A stretch of 64,000 bases of DNA from Azospirillum rugosum (GTDB taxonomy: Bacteria; Pseudomonadota; Alphaproteobacteria; Azospirillales; Azospirillaceae), in the NCBI RefSeq assembly GCF_017876155.1, contig NZ_JAGINP010000006.1, positions 186,001 through 250,000 of the forward strand, written 5' to 3'. The first letter of the stretch is position 1. Every line of letters starts with the position of its first letter. The position numbers were made by a program, and so were the translations under genes. The notes below the pieces were generated by a model that was not told the origin of the DNA, ran no database searches, and was given only the letters and a program-made list of their open reading frames with translations. Below are positions 25,532 through 33,936 of the stretch, one piece after another.

Positions 25532-26869
25532 ATGCTGACCCGCCGCACGCTCGCCGTCTCCACGGCCGCGTTTGCCTTGACCGCCGGGATCGCCGGCGCC
25601 GCCTTCGCCCAGCAGAAGACCGTCGTCGAGTTCTGGCACGGCCTGCCGCAGCCGCTCGGCGGCCAGCTGGAGCAGGTGGTGAAGGGCTTCAACGACAGCC
25701 AGGACAAGGTCCAGGTCAACCCCAGCTTCAAGGGCAACTACCCGGAGACGATGCAGGCGGCCATCGCCGCCTTCCGCGCCGGCAACGCCCCGCACGTCGT
25801 CCAGATGTTCGAGGTCGGCACCGCCACCATGCTGGCCGCAGGGCCGGCGGTGAAGCCGGTGCACCAGCTGATGAGCGAGACGAACACCGCCTTCGACGCC
25901 GAGGGCTACATCCCGGCGGTCCGCGGCTACTACTCGTCGAAGGACGGCAAGATGATGGCGCTGCCGTTCAACAGCTCCACCACCATCACCTTCTACAACA
26001 AGGACGCCTTCCAGAAGGCCGGCCTGGACCCGAGCAAGGCCCCGGCCACCTGGCCGGAGACCATCGAGGCCGTGCGCAAGCTGAAGGCCGCCGGCGTCGC
26101 CTGCCCGATGACCTTCTCCTGGCCGACCTGGACGCAGTTCGAACAGCTGGGCGCCCTCCACAACAAGCCCTTCGCCACCCAGGCCAACGGCTTCGGCGGG
26201 CTGAACGCCGAACTGAAGATCAACGACCCGTTCTTCGTGAAGCATCTCCAGACGCTGATGGACCTGCAGAAGGACGGGCTGATCCGCTACTCCGGCCGCG
26301 ACAACGCCGCCGACCCGCTGTTCCCGGCGGGCGAGTGCGCCATCATCCAGGCCTCCTCCGGCCTGCGCGCGCGCATCGTGAAAGAGGCGAAGTTCGCCTG
26401 GGGCGCCGCCCCGCTGCCCTACTGGCCGGAGGCGGTGGACAGCCCGAAGAACTCCATCATCGGCGGCGCCGCCTTCTGGGTGATGACCTCGCCCAAGCGC
26501 ACCCCGGCGGAGTACAAGGCCGTGGCCGACTTCTTCGCCTACATGTCCAAGCCCGAGGTGGACGCCAAGTGGCACATGGACACCGGCTACGTCCCGGTCA
26601 CCCTGAAGGGCTTCGAGGCGGCCAAGCAGGCCGGCTTCTATGAGAAGAACCCCGGCGCCGACGTCCCCGCCCAGCAGCTGACCCGCACGGCCACCACGGA
26701 GAACACCATGGGCCTGCGGCTCGGCAACCTGCCGGAGATCCGCAACATCATCCAGGAAGAGATGGAAAAGGCCTTCCAGGGCCAGCAGACCGCCCAGCAG
26801 GCGCTCGACAACGCGGTGAAGCGCGGCAACACCGTGCTGCGCAACTTCGAACGCGCCAACAAGGGCTAA
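25532..26869 (+). CDS. ugpB: sn-glycerol-3-phosphate ABC transporter, periplasmic binding protein
   Basis: 445 residues. A Sec/Tat-like leader with twin Arg (MLTRRTLAVSTAAFALTAGI) ends at AFA-QQ near residue 27. The mature protein follows UgpB closely: VEFWHGL at the N-terminus, then KGNYPETMQAAIAAFRAGNA with EVGTATMLAAGPAVKPV, and GGAAFWVM in the hinge region. It captures glycerol-3-phosphate or its diesters in the periplasm. It heads ugpB-A-E-C in the standard gene order; a palindromic repeat sits between ugpB and ugpA and may temper downstream expression, as often occurs after binding-protein genes. Confidence 0.95.
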   Translation: MLTRRTLAVSTAAFALTAGIAGAAFAQQKTVVEFWHGLPQPLGGQLEQVVKGFNDSQDKVQVNPSFKGNYPETMQAAIAAFRAGNAPHVVQMFEVGTATMLAAGPAVKPVHQLMSETNTAFDAEGYIPAVRGYYSSKDGKMMALPFNSSTTITFYNKDAFQKAGLDPSKAPATWPETIEAVRKLKAAGVACPMTFSWPTWTQFEQLGALHNKPFATQANGFGGLNAELKINDPFFVKHLQTLMDLQKDGLIRYSGRDNAADPLFPAGECAIIQASSGLRARIVKEAKFAWGAAPLPYWPEAVDSPKNSIIGGAAFWVMTSPKRTPAEYKAVADFFAYMSKPEVDAKWHMDTGYVPVTLKGFEAAKQAGFYEKNPGADVPAQQLTRTATTENTMGLRLGNLPEIRNIIQEEMEKAFQGQQTAQQALDNAVKRGNTVLRNFERANKG

Positions 26870-26916
26870 GGGCCGCAGTTTTTCCCTTCGGGGGCCCCTG
26901 AAGGGACAACCACTCA

Positions 26917-27001
26917 CCGTCATTCCCGCGAAGGCGGGAATCCAGGGCATTCCGACCAGTGCACGAGGTGCCCTGGATCCCCGCCTTCGCGGGGATGACG
27001 G
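26917..27001. repeat. palindromic repeat with ATTCCC-N8-GGGAAT core, between ugpB and ugpA
   Basis: GTCATTCCCGCGAAGGCGGG (26919-26938) continues as AATCCAGGGCA and is mirrored at 26970-27000 by TGCCCTGGATCC followed by CCGCCTTCGCGGGGATGAC. Each arm is itself a hairpin. The left arm matches the 20-bp ATTCCCNNNNNNNNGGGAAT pattern known from neisserial dRS3 elements, a wording widely seen as intergenic repeats in proteobacteria. It lies inside the ugp operon and could form an mRNA-stabilising or attenuating structure. Confidence 0.75.
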
Positions 27002-27067
27002 TCGAGGGGTCGTATTTATGATCAAAGCCCCCAACCCGGGACGGGAGAGGGAGAGCTTGAGGATTCC

Positions 27068-27952
27068 ATGCAACGTCGCGTCATCTTCGACAACAAGGCG
27101 TTGCCCTACCTGCTGCTGGTGCCGCAGGTGGCGGTGACGTTGATCTTCTTCATCTGGCCGGCGGCCCAGGCGATCTGGCAGTCGGTCCACCTTCAGGACG
27201 CCTTCGGCCTGCGCGCCCAGTTCGTCTGGTTCGAGAATTTCGAGGCGGTGCTGACCGACCCCAACTATCTCGACACGCTGCGGATCACGGTGATCTTCTG
27301 CGCGGCGGTGACCCTGCTGTCGCTGGGGGCGGCGCTGCTGCTGGCGGTGCTGGCGGACTCGAAGATCAAGGGGGCCGGCGCCTACAAGACGCTGCTGATC
27401 TGGCCCTACGCGCTGGCGCCGGCCGTGGCGGCCGTACTGTGGATGTTCATCTTCAACCCGGAGATCGGCGTGCTGGGCCGCGCGCTGAACAACCTCGGCT
27501 ACGCCTGGGACTACCGGCTGAACGACACCCAGGCGCTGGTCATGGTCGTCCTGGCGGCGAGCTGGAAGCAGGTGTCCTACAACTTCATCTTCTTCCTGGC
27601 GGGGCTCCAGGCCATCCCGCGCTCCGTCCTGGAGGCGGCGAGCATCGACGGGGCGAGCGCGTCGCGCCGCTTCTGGACGATCATCTTCCCGCTGCTGTCG
27701 CCGACCACCTTCTTCCTGCTGGTGGTGAACATCGTCTACGCCTTCTTCGAGACCTTCGGCACCATCCACGCGCTGACCCACGGCGGCCCCGGCAAGGCGA
27801 CGGAGACGCTGATCTTCCGCGTCTACCAGGACGGCGTGGTCAATCACGACCTGGGCGCGTCGTCGGCGCAGTCGGTGATCCTGATGGTCATCGTGATCGG
27901 CCTGACCGCCATCCAGTTCCGCTTCGTCGAGCGCAAGGTGCATTACTCATGA
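27068..27952 (+). CDS. ugpA: sn-glycerol-3-phosphate ABC transporter permease
   Basis: 294 residues, six TM helices, MalF-type inner-membrane permease. The EAA loop that docks on the ATPase is [22 protein letters not shown] (about residues 195-216). [20 protein letters not shown] is TM1 and the family's [12 protein letters not shown] motif is present. It pairs with UgpE to form the translocation pore. The stop overlaps the ugpE start by four bases (ATGA). Confidence 0.94.
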   Translation: MQRRVIFDNKALPYLLLVPQVAVTLIFFIWPAAQAIWQSVHLQDAFGLRAQFVWFENFEAVLTDPNYLDTLRITVIFCAAVTLLSLGAALLLAVLADSKIKGAGAYKTLLIWPYALAPAVAAVLWMFIFNPEIGVLGRALNNLGYAWDYRLNDTQALVMVVLAASWKQVSYNFIFFLAGLQAIPRSVLEAASIDGASASRRFWTIIFPLLSPTTFFLLVVNIVYAFFETFGTIHALTHGGPGKATETLIFRVYQDGVVNHDLGASSAQSVILMVIVIGLTAIQFRFVERKVHYS

Positions 27953-28827
27953 GGCCCCAACGCAATTCCGACGAGCGCAAATCCGGCGGGGCGCTGGCAA
28001 GCCTGCTTCCCCACGCCATCCTGATCCTGGGCGTGCTGGTCTTCGCCTTCCCGATCTACATGACGCTGATCGGCTCCACCTGGGACGCCGCCACCATCGG
28101 GCGCGGCAACCTGCCGCTGACGCCGGGCGGGGAGCTGTTGACCAACTACAACGCCGCCTGGAACGAGACCCAGGGCACCCGCATCCTGCACACGCCCGTG
28201 CGGATCATGATGTGGAACAGCCTGGTCATGGCGTTGGTCATCGCGCTGGGCAAGATCGCCATCTCCATCCTGTCGGCCTACGCGGTGGCCTTCTTCCGCT
28301 TCCCGCTGCGGATGGTCTTCTTCTGGCTGATCTTCATCACGCTGATGCTGCCGGTGGAGGTCCGCATCATCCCGACCTACGAGGTCGTGGCGAACCTGGG
28401 CCTGATCGACACCTACGCCGGCCTGACCATCCCGCTGATCGCGTCGGCCACGGCGACCCTGCTGTTCCGGCAGTTCTTCCTGACCATCCCGGACGAGCTG
28501 GTGGAGGCCGCGAAGATCGACGGGGCGGGGGCGGTGCGCTTCTTCATCGACGTGGTTCTGCCGCTGTCGCGCACGAACATCGCGGCGCTGTTCGTCATCC
28601 TCTTCATCTACGGCTGGAACCAGTATCTGTGGCCGCTGCTGGTCACCAACAGCGCCGACATGGAAACCGTGGTCATCGGCATCACCAAGATGATCGGCAA
28701 CGGCGAGGCCGCCACCGACTGGAACGTGATCATGGCCACCACGGTGCTCGCCATGCTGCCGCCAGTGGCGGTGGTGGTGCTGATGCAGCGGTGGTTCGTC
28801 AAAGGTCTTGTGGACAGCGAGAAATAA
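27949..28827 (+). CDS. ugpE: sn-glycerol-3-phosphate ABC transporter permease
   Basis: 292 residues, MalG-type permease with six TM helices and the EAA loop [21 protein letters not shown] near residues 185-205. [20 protein letters not shown] and [13 protein letters not shown] are strongly UgpE-like. The ATG at 27949 overlaps the ugpA stop; a longer frame reaching back into ugpA is not used. ugpC follows after 4 bp. Confidence 0.94.
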   Translation: MRPQRNSDERKSGGALASLLPHAILILGVLVFAFPIYMTLIGSTWDAATIGRGNLPLTPGGELLTNYNAAWNETQGTRILHTPVRIMMWNSLVMALVIALGKIAISILSAYAVAFFRFPLRMVFFWLIFITLMLPVEVRIIPTYEVVANLGLIDTYAGLTIPLIASATATLLFRQFFLTIPDELVEAAKIDGAGAVRFFIDVVLPLSRTNIAALFVILFIYGWNQYLWPLLVTNSADMETVVIGITKMIGNGEAATDWNVIMATTVLAMLPPVAVVVLMQRWFVKGLVDSEK

Positions 28828-28831
28828 GAAC

Positions 28832-29899
28832 ATGGCAACGGTCGATCTGAATCGGGTCCGCAAGTCCTATGGGTCCGTCGAGGCCATCAAGGGCATCGAC
28901 ATCGCGATCGCGGACGGGGAGTTCCTGGTGCTGCTGGGGCCGTCCGGCTGCGGCAAGTCCACGCTGCTGCGCATGGTCGCCGGGCTGGAGAGCATCACCG
29001 GCGGCGAGATCGCCATCGGCGGGCGCGTGGTCAACGGGCTGGAGCCCAAGGACCGCGACATCGCCATGGTGTTCCAGAACTACGCGCTCTACCCGCACAT
29101 GAGCGTGTTCGACAACATGGCCTACGGTCTGAAGATCCGCGGGCTGCCGAGGTCGGAGATCCAGGCCCGCGTCGCCAAGGCGGCGGAGATCCTGGAGCTT
29201 GGCCGCTTCCTCGACCGCCGTCCGAGCCAGCTGTCGGGCGGCCAGCGCCAGCGCGTCGCCATGGGCCGCGCCATCGTGCGCGAGCCCGCGGCCTTCCTGT
29301 TCGACGAGCCGCTGTCGAACCTGGACGCCAAGCTGCGCACCCAGATGCGGGTGGAGATCAAGCGGCTTCAGGATCGGCTGGGCATCACCAGCCTCTACGT
29401 CACCCACGACCAAGTGGAGGCGATGACTCTGGCCGACCGTATCCTGGTCATGAACCACGGCGTGGCGGAGCAGATCGGCACGCCGCTGGAGGTCTACCAG
29501 CGCCCGGCCAGCCTGTTCGTCGCCGGCTTCATCGGCTCCCCGCCGATGAACGTGCTGGACGCCCGCGTCGGCGCGGACGGGCAGGGCGTGGTTCTGTCCG
29601 GTGGCGCCGCCTTCGCATTGCCGGCGCCGCGGCCGGACCTCGCCAGCCGGCCACTTAAGCTGGGCGTGCGGCCGGAGCATCTGGTGGCCGGAGACGGGCC
29701 GCTGGCGGTGACGGTGGACCTTGTGGAGGCGCTGGGCGCCGACACGGTGATCTACGGCCGGCTGCCGGACGGGGAGGCGCTGGTGGTCCGCGTCAACGGC
29801 CTGCCGACCTGCCGCGAGGGGGAGACGCTGCGCCTGGACGCGCCGCCCGCGGCCCTGCACCTGTTCGACGCGGACACCGGCCGGCGTTTGCCGGATTGA
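28832..29899 (+). CDS. ugpC: sn-glycerol-3-phosphate ABC transporter ATPase
   Basis: 355 residues, MalK-like. Walker A is GPSGCGKST (about 37-45), the signature [14 protein letters not shown] follows near 133-146, Walker B is [16 protein letters not shown], and the switch His is in [11 protein letters not shown]. The C-terminal 110 residues form the OB/TOBE regulatory domain (LGVRPEHL). It powers UgpAE. The ATG at 28832 lies 4 bp after the ugpE stop; an in-frame start eight codons earlier overlaps ugpE and is less likely. Confidence 0.95.
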   Translation: MATVDLNRVRKSYGSVEAIKGIDIAIADGEFLVLLGPSGCGKSTLLRMVAGLESITGGEIAIGGRVVNGLEPKDRDIAMVFQNYALYPHMSVFDNMAYGLKIRGLPRSEIQARVAKAAEILELGRFLDRRPSQLSGGQRQRVAMGRAIVREPAAFLFDEPLSNLDAKLRTQMRVEIKRLQDRLGITSLYVTHDQVEAMTLADRILVMNHGVAEQIGTPLEVYQRPASLFVAGFIGSPPMNVLDARVGADGQGVVLSGGAAFALPAPRPDLASRPLKLGVRPEHLVAGDGPLAVTVDLVEALGADTVIYGRLPDGEALVVRVNGLPTCREGETLRLDAPPAALHLFDADTGRRLPD

Positions 29900-29987
29900 C
29901 GGAGCGGGGCGGCGCTGTTGCATTCGCCGCCGCCTCGTGTACCTCTACCGATCCGTCAATTCTGCGGAACCAAGGACAAGAAAAGCA

Positions 29988-30593
29988 ATGAAGCTTTACC
30001 TGAAGCCGGGCGCCTGCTCGCTGTCGCCGCACATCGTCCTGCGCGAGAGCGGCCTGGCCTTCGACGTCGCGGCCGTCGACCTTGCCGCCAAGACGCTGGA
30101 AGACGGCGGCGATTTCCTGGCCGTCAACCCGAAGGGCCAAGTGCCGACGCTGGCGCTCGACGAGGGCGGCATCCTGACCGAGGGCGCGGCGATCGTGCAG
30201 TACGTCGCCGACCGCGCCCCGGACAGCGGCCTGCTGCCCGCCGTCGGCTCGCTGGAGCGCTACCGCGTTCTGGAGTGGCTGAACTTCATCGGTACGGAGC
30301 TGCACAAGACCTTCAGCCCGCTGTTCCGCCCGAACACGCCGGACGCGTTCAAGGACATCGTCAAGCAGACGTTGGCGACCAAGTTCGCGGTGGTGGAGGC
30401 CGGGCTCGCCGGCAAGGACTACCTGACGGGCGACCGCTTCACGGTGGCCGACGCCTATGGATTCACGGTGCTGCGCTGGGCTCCGCGCATCGGCCTGCCG
30501 CTGGACGGCTACCCGAACATCACCGCCTACATGGCGCGTGTGGCCGAGCGCCCGGCCGTGGCCGCGGCGCTGGCGGCGGAGGGGATTGCATAA
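29988..30593 (+). CDS. glutathione S-transferase, beta class-like
   Basis: 201 residues. The N-terminal thioredoxin-like domain begins MKLYLKPGACSLSPHIVLRE; Cys10 is the catalytic residue of beta-class bacterial GSTs, and NPKGQVPTL with EGAAIVQYVAD provides the glutathione-binding cis-Pro and acidic residues. The C-terminal helical domain (about 85-201) includes GDRFTVADAYGFTVLRW. It conjugates glutathione to electrophiles or acts as a peroxidase in the cytosol. It lies 88 bp after ugpC on the same strand but probably has its own start of transcription. Confidence 0.92.
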   Translation: MKLYLKPGACSLSPHIVLRESGLAFDVAAVDLAAKTLEDGGDFLAVNPKGQVPTLALDEGGILTEGAAIVQYVADRAPDSGLLPAVGSLERYRVLEWLNFIGTELHKTFSPLFRPNTPDAFKDIVKQTLATKFAVVEAGLAGKDYLTGDRFTVADAYGFTVLRWAPRIGLPLDGYPNITAYMARVAERPAVAAALAAEGIA

Positions 30594-30608
30594 GGCAGGC
30601 AGCGCATT

Positions 30609-30710
30609 GCCCCCACCCCGACCCTCCCCCGCTTCGCAGGGGAGGGAGTTTGGCGCGGAGCGGCGGCAGTCCCCTCCCCTGCGAAGCGGGGGAGGGTTAG
30701 GGTGGGGGCA
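30609..30710. repeat. GC-rich intergenic palindromic repeat block
   Basis: TGCCCCCACCCCGACCCTCC with its complement GGAGGGTTAGGGTGGGGGCA bounds two inner units, CCCCCGCTTCGCAGGGGAGG and CCTCCCCTGCGAAGCGGGGG (split arms). The whole block is a large imperfect inverted repeat between the convergent GST and helicase genes, where it may terminate both. It is the closest relative of the block at 20-152. Confidence 0.75.
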
Positions 30711-30721
30711 AGTGAGGGCTT

Positions 30722-32140
30722 TTACGCCGCCGAACGCCCGCCGCCCGTGTTCCCGCCGCGGGCGGTCCCGTGGGGGGCCGGCCGGCGGTTGTGGCGGTTC
30801 TGCTGGTTGGCGGCGGACTTCGCCTTCAGCGGCTGGTCGCCGCCGACGCTGCCCTGCGGCTTGGCCGCGGCAGGCTTGGCGCCACCCTGCGCCTGCTGCG
30901 GACGGCCGCCTTGCGGTCGATTTTCCTGCGAGCGCGGCGGCCGCTGCGGCTTGGGGGCCGGCTTCGGCGGCTTGGCGGAGGAGGCGTGCAGGGCCGCCAC
31001 GACAGCCGCGTGGTAGGGGTGGTCGTGGTCGGTCGGAACCGGCTGGCGAATCGTCTTCTCGATGGCCTTCAGGTAGGCCACCTCCTCCGCGTCGCAGAAG
31101 GACACGGCGCTGCCGTCGGTGCCCGCGCGGGCCGTGCGGCCGATGCGGTGGACGTAGCTTTCCGGCTCGTTCGGCAGGTCGAAGTTGATGACGTGCGTGA
31201 TGCCGTCGATGTCGATGCCGCGCGCCGCGATGTCAGTCGCCACCAGCGCCTTCAGTTCGCCGCCGCGGAAGGACTCCAGCGCGCGGACGCGGGCCGACTG
31301 CGACTTGTCGCCGTGGATGGCGTCGGCGGGGACGCCGGCCTTCTTCAGATGCTCCGCGATGCGGTCGGCGCCGTGCTTGGTGCGGGCGAAGACGATGGTC
31401 CGCTCCATGGCGCCGTCCTGCAGCAGGTCGGCCAGCAGGCGGCGCTTGTCGGCGCGCTCCACGAACAGCACGCGCTGGGCGATCCGCTCCACCGTCGTGG
31501 ACTGCGGGGCGACCTCGATGCGCGTGGCGTCGCGCAGGATGCTGTGGGCAAGGTCGACGACGCCGTCCGGCATGGTGGCGGAGAACAGCAGCGTCTGGCG
31601 CTGCTTCGGCAATGCTGCGACCACCTTCCGCACGTCGCGGATGAAGCCCATGTCGAGCATGCGGTCGGCCTCGTCCAGGACGAAGATTTCGATCTGGTCG
31701 AGCACGCACTGATTCTGCGCCATCAGGTCGAGCAGGCGGCCGGGGGTGGCGATCAGCACCTCCGTCCCGCGGGCGAGTGCGGCGACCTGCGGGCTCTGCC
31801 CGACGCCGCCGTGGATCACGGTGCGGCGCAGCGGCAGGTGGCGGCCGTAGGTGCGGAAGCTCTCGCCGATCTGCAAGGCCAGCTCGCGCGTCGGGGTCAG
31901 GATCAGGGAGCGCGGGGCCTTGGACTGCACGCGCTTCTTGGCCTGGAACAGGCGCTGGAGGATCGGCAGGGTGAAGGCGGCGGTTTTGCCGGTGCCGGTC
32001 TGGGCGAGGCCGAGCACGTCGCGGCCTTCCAGAAGAACGGGGATGGCGCCGGCCTGGATCGGCGTGGCGGTCTGGTAGCCTTCCTCCGCGACGGCGCGCA
32101 GAAGGGGCTCGATCAGGCCGAGGCCACTGAATTCGGTCAT
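30722..32140 (-). CDS. DEAD-box RNA helicase, RhlE-like
   Basis: 472 residues. Q motif TPIQAGAIP, motif I AQTGTGKT (46-53), Ia PTRELA, Ib TPGRLLD, II DEAD (156-159), III SAT (187-189), [19 protein letters not shown], and [15 protein letters not shown] near 330. The last 90 residues are a Lys/Pro/Gln/Arg-rich disordered tail, as in RhlE proteins, which binds RNA or the degradosome. It unwinds short RNA duplexes in ribosome assembly or mRNA decay. The gene is monocistronic, convergent with the GST gene and ends in the repeat block. I call it RhlE-like rather than naming it because alphaproteobacteria carry several. Confidence 0.92.
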   Translation of the reverse strand: MTEFSGLGLIEPLLRAVAEEGYQTATPIQAGAIPVLLEGRDVLGLAQTGTGKTAAFTLPILQRLFQAKKRVQSKAPRSLILTPTRELALQIGESFRTYGRHLPLRRTVIHGGVGQSPQVAALARGTEVLIATPGRLLDLMAQNQCVLDQIEIFVLDEADRMLDMGFIRDVRKVVAALPKQRQTLLFSATMPDGVVDLAHSILRDATRIEVAPQSTTVERIAQRVLFVERADKRRLLADLLQDGAMERTIVFARTKHGADRIAEHLKKAGVPADAIHGDKSQSARVRALESFRGGELKALVATDIAARGIDIDGITHVINFDLPNEPESYVHRIGRTARAGTDGSAVSFCDAEEVAYLKAIEKTIRQPVPTDHDHPYHAAVVAALHASSAKPPKPAPKPQRPPRSQENRPQGGRPQQAQGGAKPAAAKPQGSVGGDQPLKAKSAANQQNRHNRRPAPHGTARGGNTGGGRSAA

Positions 32141-32383
32141 ATGGGGTGGGTCCTGGTCACGTGAACTAAGGCTGCACCCGGGGGTGCGGCGTGGCTGGGG
32201 CGCTCCGCCGCGGGAGTGCGCGGAGCCATCAATTCACCGTGGGAACGGCGCACGGCGCCTCACCGGGACAACGGGATCCGGCACCCCAAAGCAAAATCGA
32301 CCGCCCACACATAGGGGGTGGGGGTGGATTTGGCAAGCAAACAAGGCGGTTGGGGCCGGTTCGGACAGGAAATGTCGCGCCTG

Positions 32384-32418
32384 CCTCCTTACCCGGGGGC
32401 CTTCCCCGGGGAAGGAGG
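32384..32418 (-). terminator. hairpin downstream of sodC
   Basis: CCTCCTT (32384-32390) pairs with AAGGAGG (32412-32418), with a CCCGGGG/CCCCGGG inner stem. It is 22 bp past the sodC stop. The lack of a T-run makes intrinsic termination less certain. The rest of the gap 32141-32383 shows no gene. Confidence 0.55.
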
Positions 32419-32439
32419 CGGCGGGACGGTCGTTGACGG

Positions 32440-32985
32440 TCAGCTCTTGCTGACCACGCCGCAGGCCACGCGGTCGCCGGAGTTGCCGGCCGGCTCGCTG
32501 GCGTAGTCGTCCGGCTGGGCGTGCACGACGAAGGTGGTGCCGCCGGGCTTGAACAGGCTGGCCTGCCCCTCGCCCAGGGTGACGGAGACGGTCACCGTCT
32601 CGAAGCCGCCCTTGCCGGACTCGTCCACCCAGAAGTTCGGCAGGTCGCCGGCGTGCGTCGGTGCGGCGTCGATGCCGTGCTGGCCGCCGTGCGGGTTGAA
32701 GTGGCCGCCGGCCGCCGCGAAGCTGGGCGTGCAGGTGCCGTTCTCATGGATGTGGACCGCGTGCCAGCCGGGCTTCAGCCCGTCCAGCTCGGCGTGGACC
32801 AGCAGGCCCTGCGGGAACTGCGTCAGCGTGATGGTGCCCAGCGCCTTGCCCTGCGCGTCGCTCATCGCCGCCTGGGCCTGCGGCTGGCCCGGACCCTGGG
32901 CGAAGGTCCCTGTCGCGAAGCCTGCCGCCATGATGGCGGTCGCGGCGAAGAGGGCCGCGCCGGCGGCCAGTGACATGCGTCTCAT
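32440..32985 (-). CDS. sodC: periplasmic Cu-Zn superoxide dismutase
   Basis: 181 residues with a signal peptide (MRRMSLAAGAALFAATAIMA, cleaved after TFA near residue 29). It converts superoxide to H2O2 and O2 in the periplasm. Copper ligands His78, His80, His95 and His155, zinc ligands His95, His103, His111 and Asp114, and the Cys85-Cys175 disulfide pair are all present, with the C-terminal GNSGDRVACGVV signature carrying the active-site Arg172. The ATG at 32985 has GGAGGGACAAG upstream. It is divergent from the Fur-family gene, with a palindrome between them, so metal-dependent control is plausible. Confidence 0.95.
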   Translation of the reverse strand: MRRMSLAAGAALFAATAIMAAGFATGTFAQGPGQPQAQAAMSDAQGKALGTITLTQFPQGLLVHAELDGLKPGWHAVHIHENGTCTPSFAAAGGHFNPHGGQHGIDAAPTHAGDLPNFWVDESGKGGFETVTVSVTLGEGQASLFKPGGTTFVVHAQPDDYASEPAGNSGDRVACGVVSKS

Positions 32986-33125
32986 GCGTCTTGTCCCTCC
33001 CGTTGTGGACCGGTGCGGAATGGATCCGCCCGGATGCGCAAAATTGGGGGCCAAGGCGCATGGTCAAGTCAACGCACGCTTTCGGCCAACTGCGGCTTTT
33101 CGCCGCGCAAACGGCGCGGTATGTT

Positions 33126-33140
33126 TGCGAACGATTTGCA
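33126..33140. promoter_or_regulatory. candidate Fur/Mur operator
   Basis: TGCGAACGATTTGCA is an imperfect 15-bp palindrome (TGCnAAnnnTTnGCA) in an A/T-rich patch of the sodC-fur gap, 96 bp before the regulator's ATG. Its form recalls the TGC...GCA operators of alphaproteobacterial Fur/Mur. Autoregulation is inferred. Confidence 0.35.
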
Positions 33141-33235
33141 TTATGATACGCGGGCGGGTTTCTGGGGACATCCATGGGGGACCCGAATCAGCGAAAGCCG
33201 GACCAGAAGGCCGGAACAAGAAGGGTGTTGGCGGG

Positions 33236-33694
33236 ATGACGTCGCGGCTTGAGGCCTTGTGCCTGGAAAAGGGATTGAAGATGACCGGCCAGCGCCGCGT
33301 CATCTCGCAGGTTCTGTCCGAGGCGGACGACCACCCCGACGTGGAGGAGGTGCACCGCCGCGCGGTCGTCATCGACCCGCGCATCTCCATCGCCACCGTC
33401 TACCGCACCATGCGGCTGCTGGAGGACGCGCAGGTGATCGAGAAAGTCGACCTGGGCGACGGCCGCGCCCGCTACGAGGAAGCGTCCACCGACCACCACC
33501 ATCACCTGATCGACACGCGCAATGGCCGCATCATCGAATTCGCCAGCCCGGAGCTTGAGGCGCTGAAGGAGCGCATCGCCCGCGAGCTGGGCTACCGCAT
33601 CGTCGGGCACCGGCTGGAGATCTACGGGATTCCGTTGGGTGCGGATGGGAACGACGACGCAGACGAACCGGTGGACAAAGGGGTGCCTGTATGA
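33236..33694 (+). CDS. Fur-family metalloregulator (alphaproteobacterial Fur/Mur type)
   Basis: 152 residues. The winged helix covers about 10-75, with RISIATVYRTMRLLEDAQVIEK as the recognition helix and wing. The metal-binding HHHHLID at 87-93 follows. The CxxC pair of typical Fur is replaced by DTRNG, as in the alphaproteobacterial Fur/Mur group that senses Mn2+ or Fe2+. It is a dimeric cytosolic repressor of metal uptake. The ATG at 33236 has only weak ribosome binding context (GGCGGG). The stop overlaps the next small gene by four bases. Confidence 0.9.
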   Translation: MTSRLEALCLEKGLKMTGQRRVISQVLSEADDHPDVEEVHRRAVVIDPRISIATVYRTMRLLEDAQVIEKVDLGDGRARYEEASTDHHHHLIDTRNGRIIEFASPELEALKERIARELGYRIVGHRLEIYGIPLGADGNDDADEPVDKGVPV

Positions 33695-33918
33695 AGGATG
33701 ACGCGCGCCTGCTGACGCTCGACTCCATTCCGCCGGAAAGCTTCGGCTGCCAGGACGCGGTGCGGCGCTGCTACGCCGGCCTGTGCAGCTGCGGCCAGCC
33801 GGAGCGCTACGCACTGGAAGCGGCCGTCACCGTCTTCCGCTACCACAACCCGGACAGCACGCCCTTCCTGGCGGAAACCATCGTCAGCCAGTGGGTGGCC
33901 GGTCCGGTCCGGCACTGA
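33691..33918 (+). CDS. small cysteine-containing hypothetical protein
   Basis: 75 residues with four cysteines, Cys20, Cys27, Cys32 and Cys34, in a SFGCQDAVRRCYAGLCSCG stretch that could bind a metal, then a helical/strand C-terminal half (ALEAAVTVFRYH). Its ATG overlaps the Fur/Mur stop (ATGA), so it is translationally coupled to the regulator. No family is recognised; a link with metal homeostasis is inferred from the coupling and the cysteines. Confidence 0.7.
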   Translation: MKDDARLLTLDSIPPESFGCQDAVRRCYAGLCSCGQPERYALEAAVTVFRYHNPDSTPFLAETIVSQWVAGPVRH

Positions 33919-33936
33919 ACGGTTCGGCACCGAACG

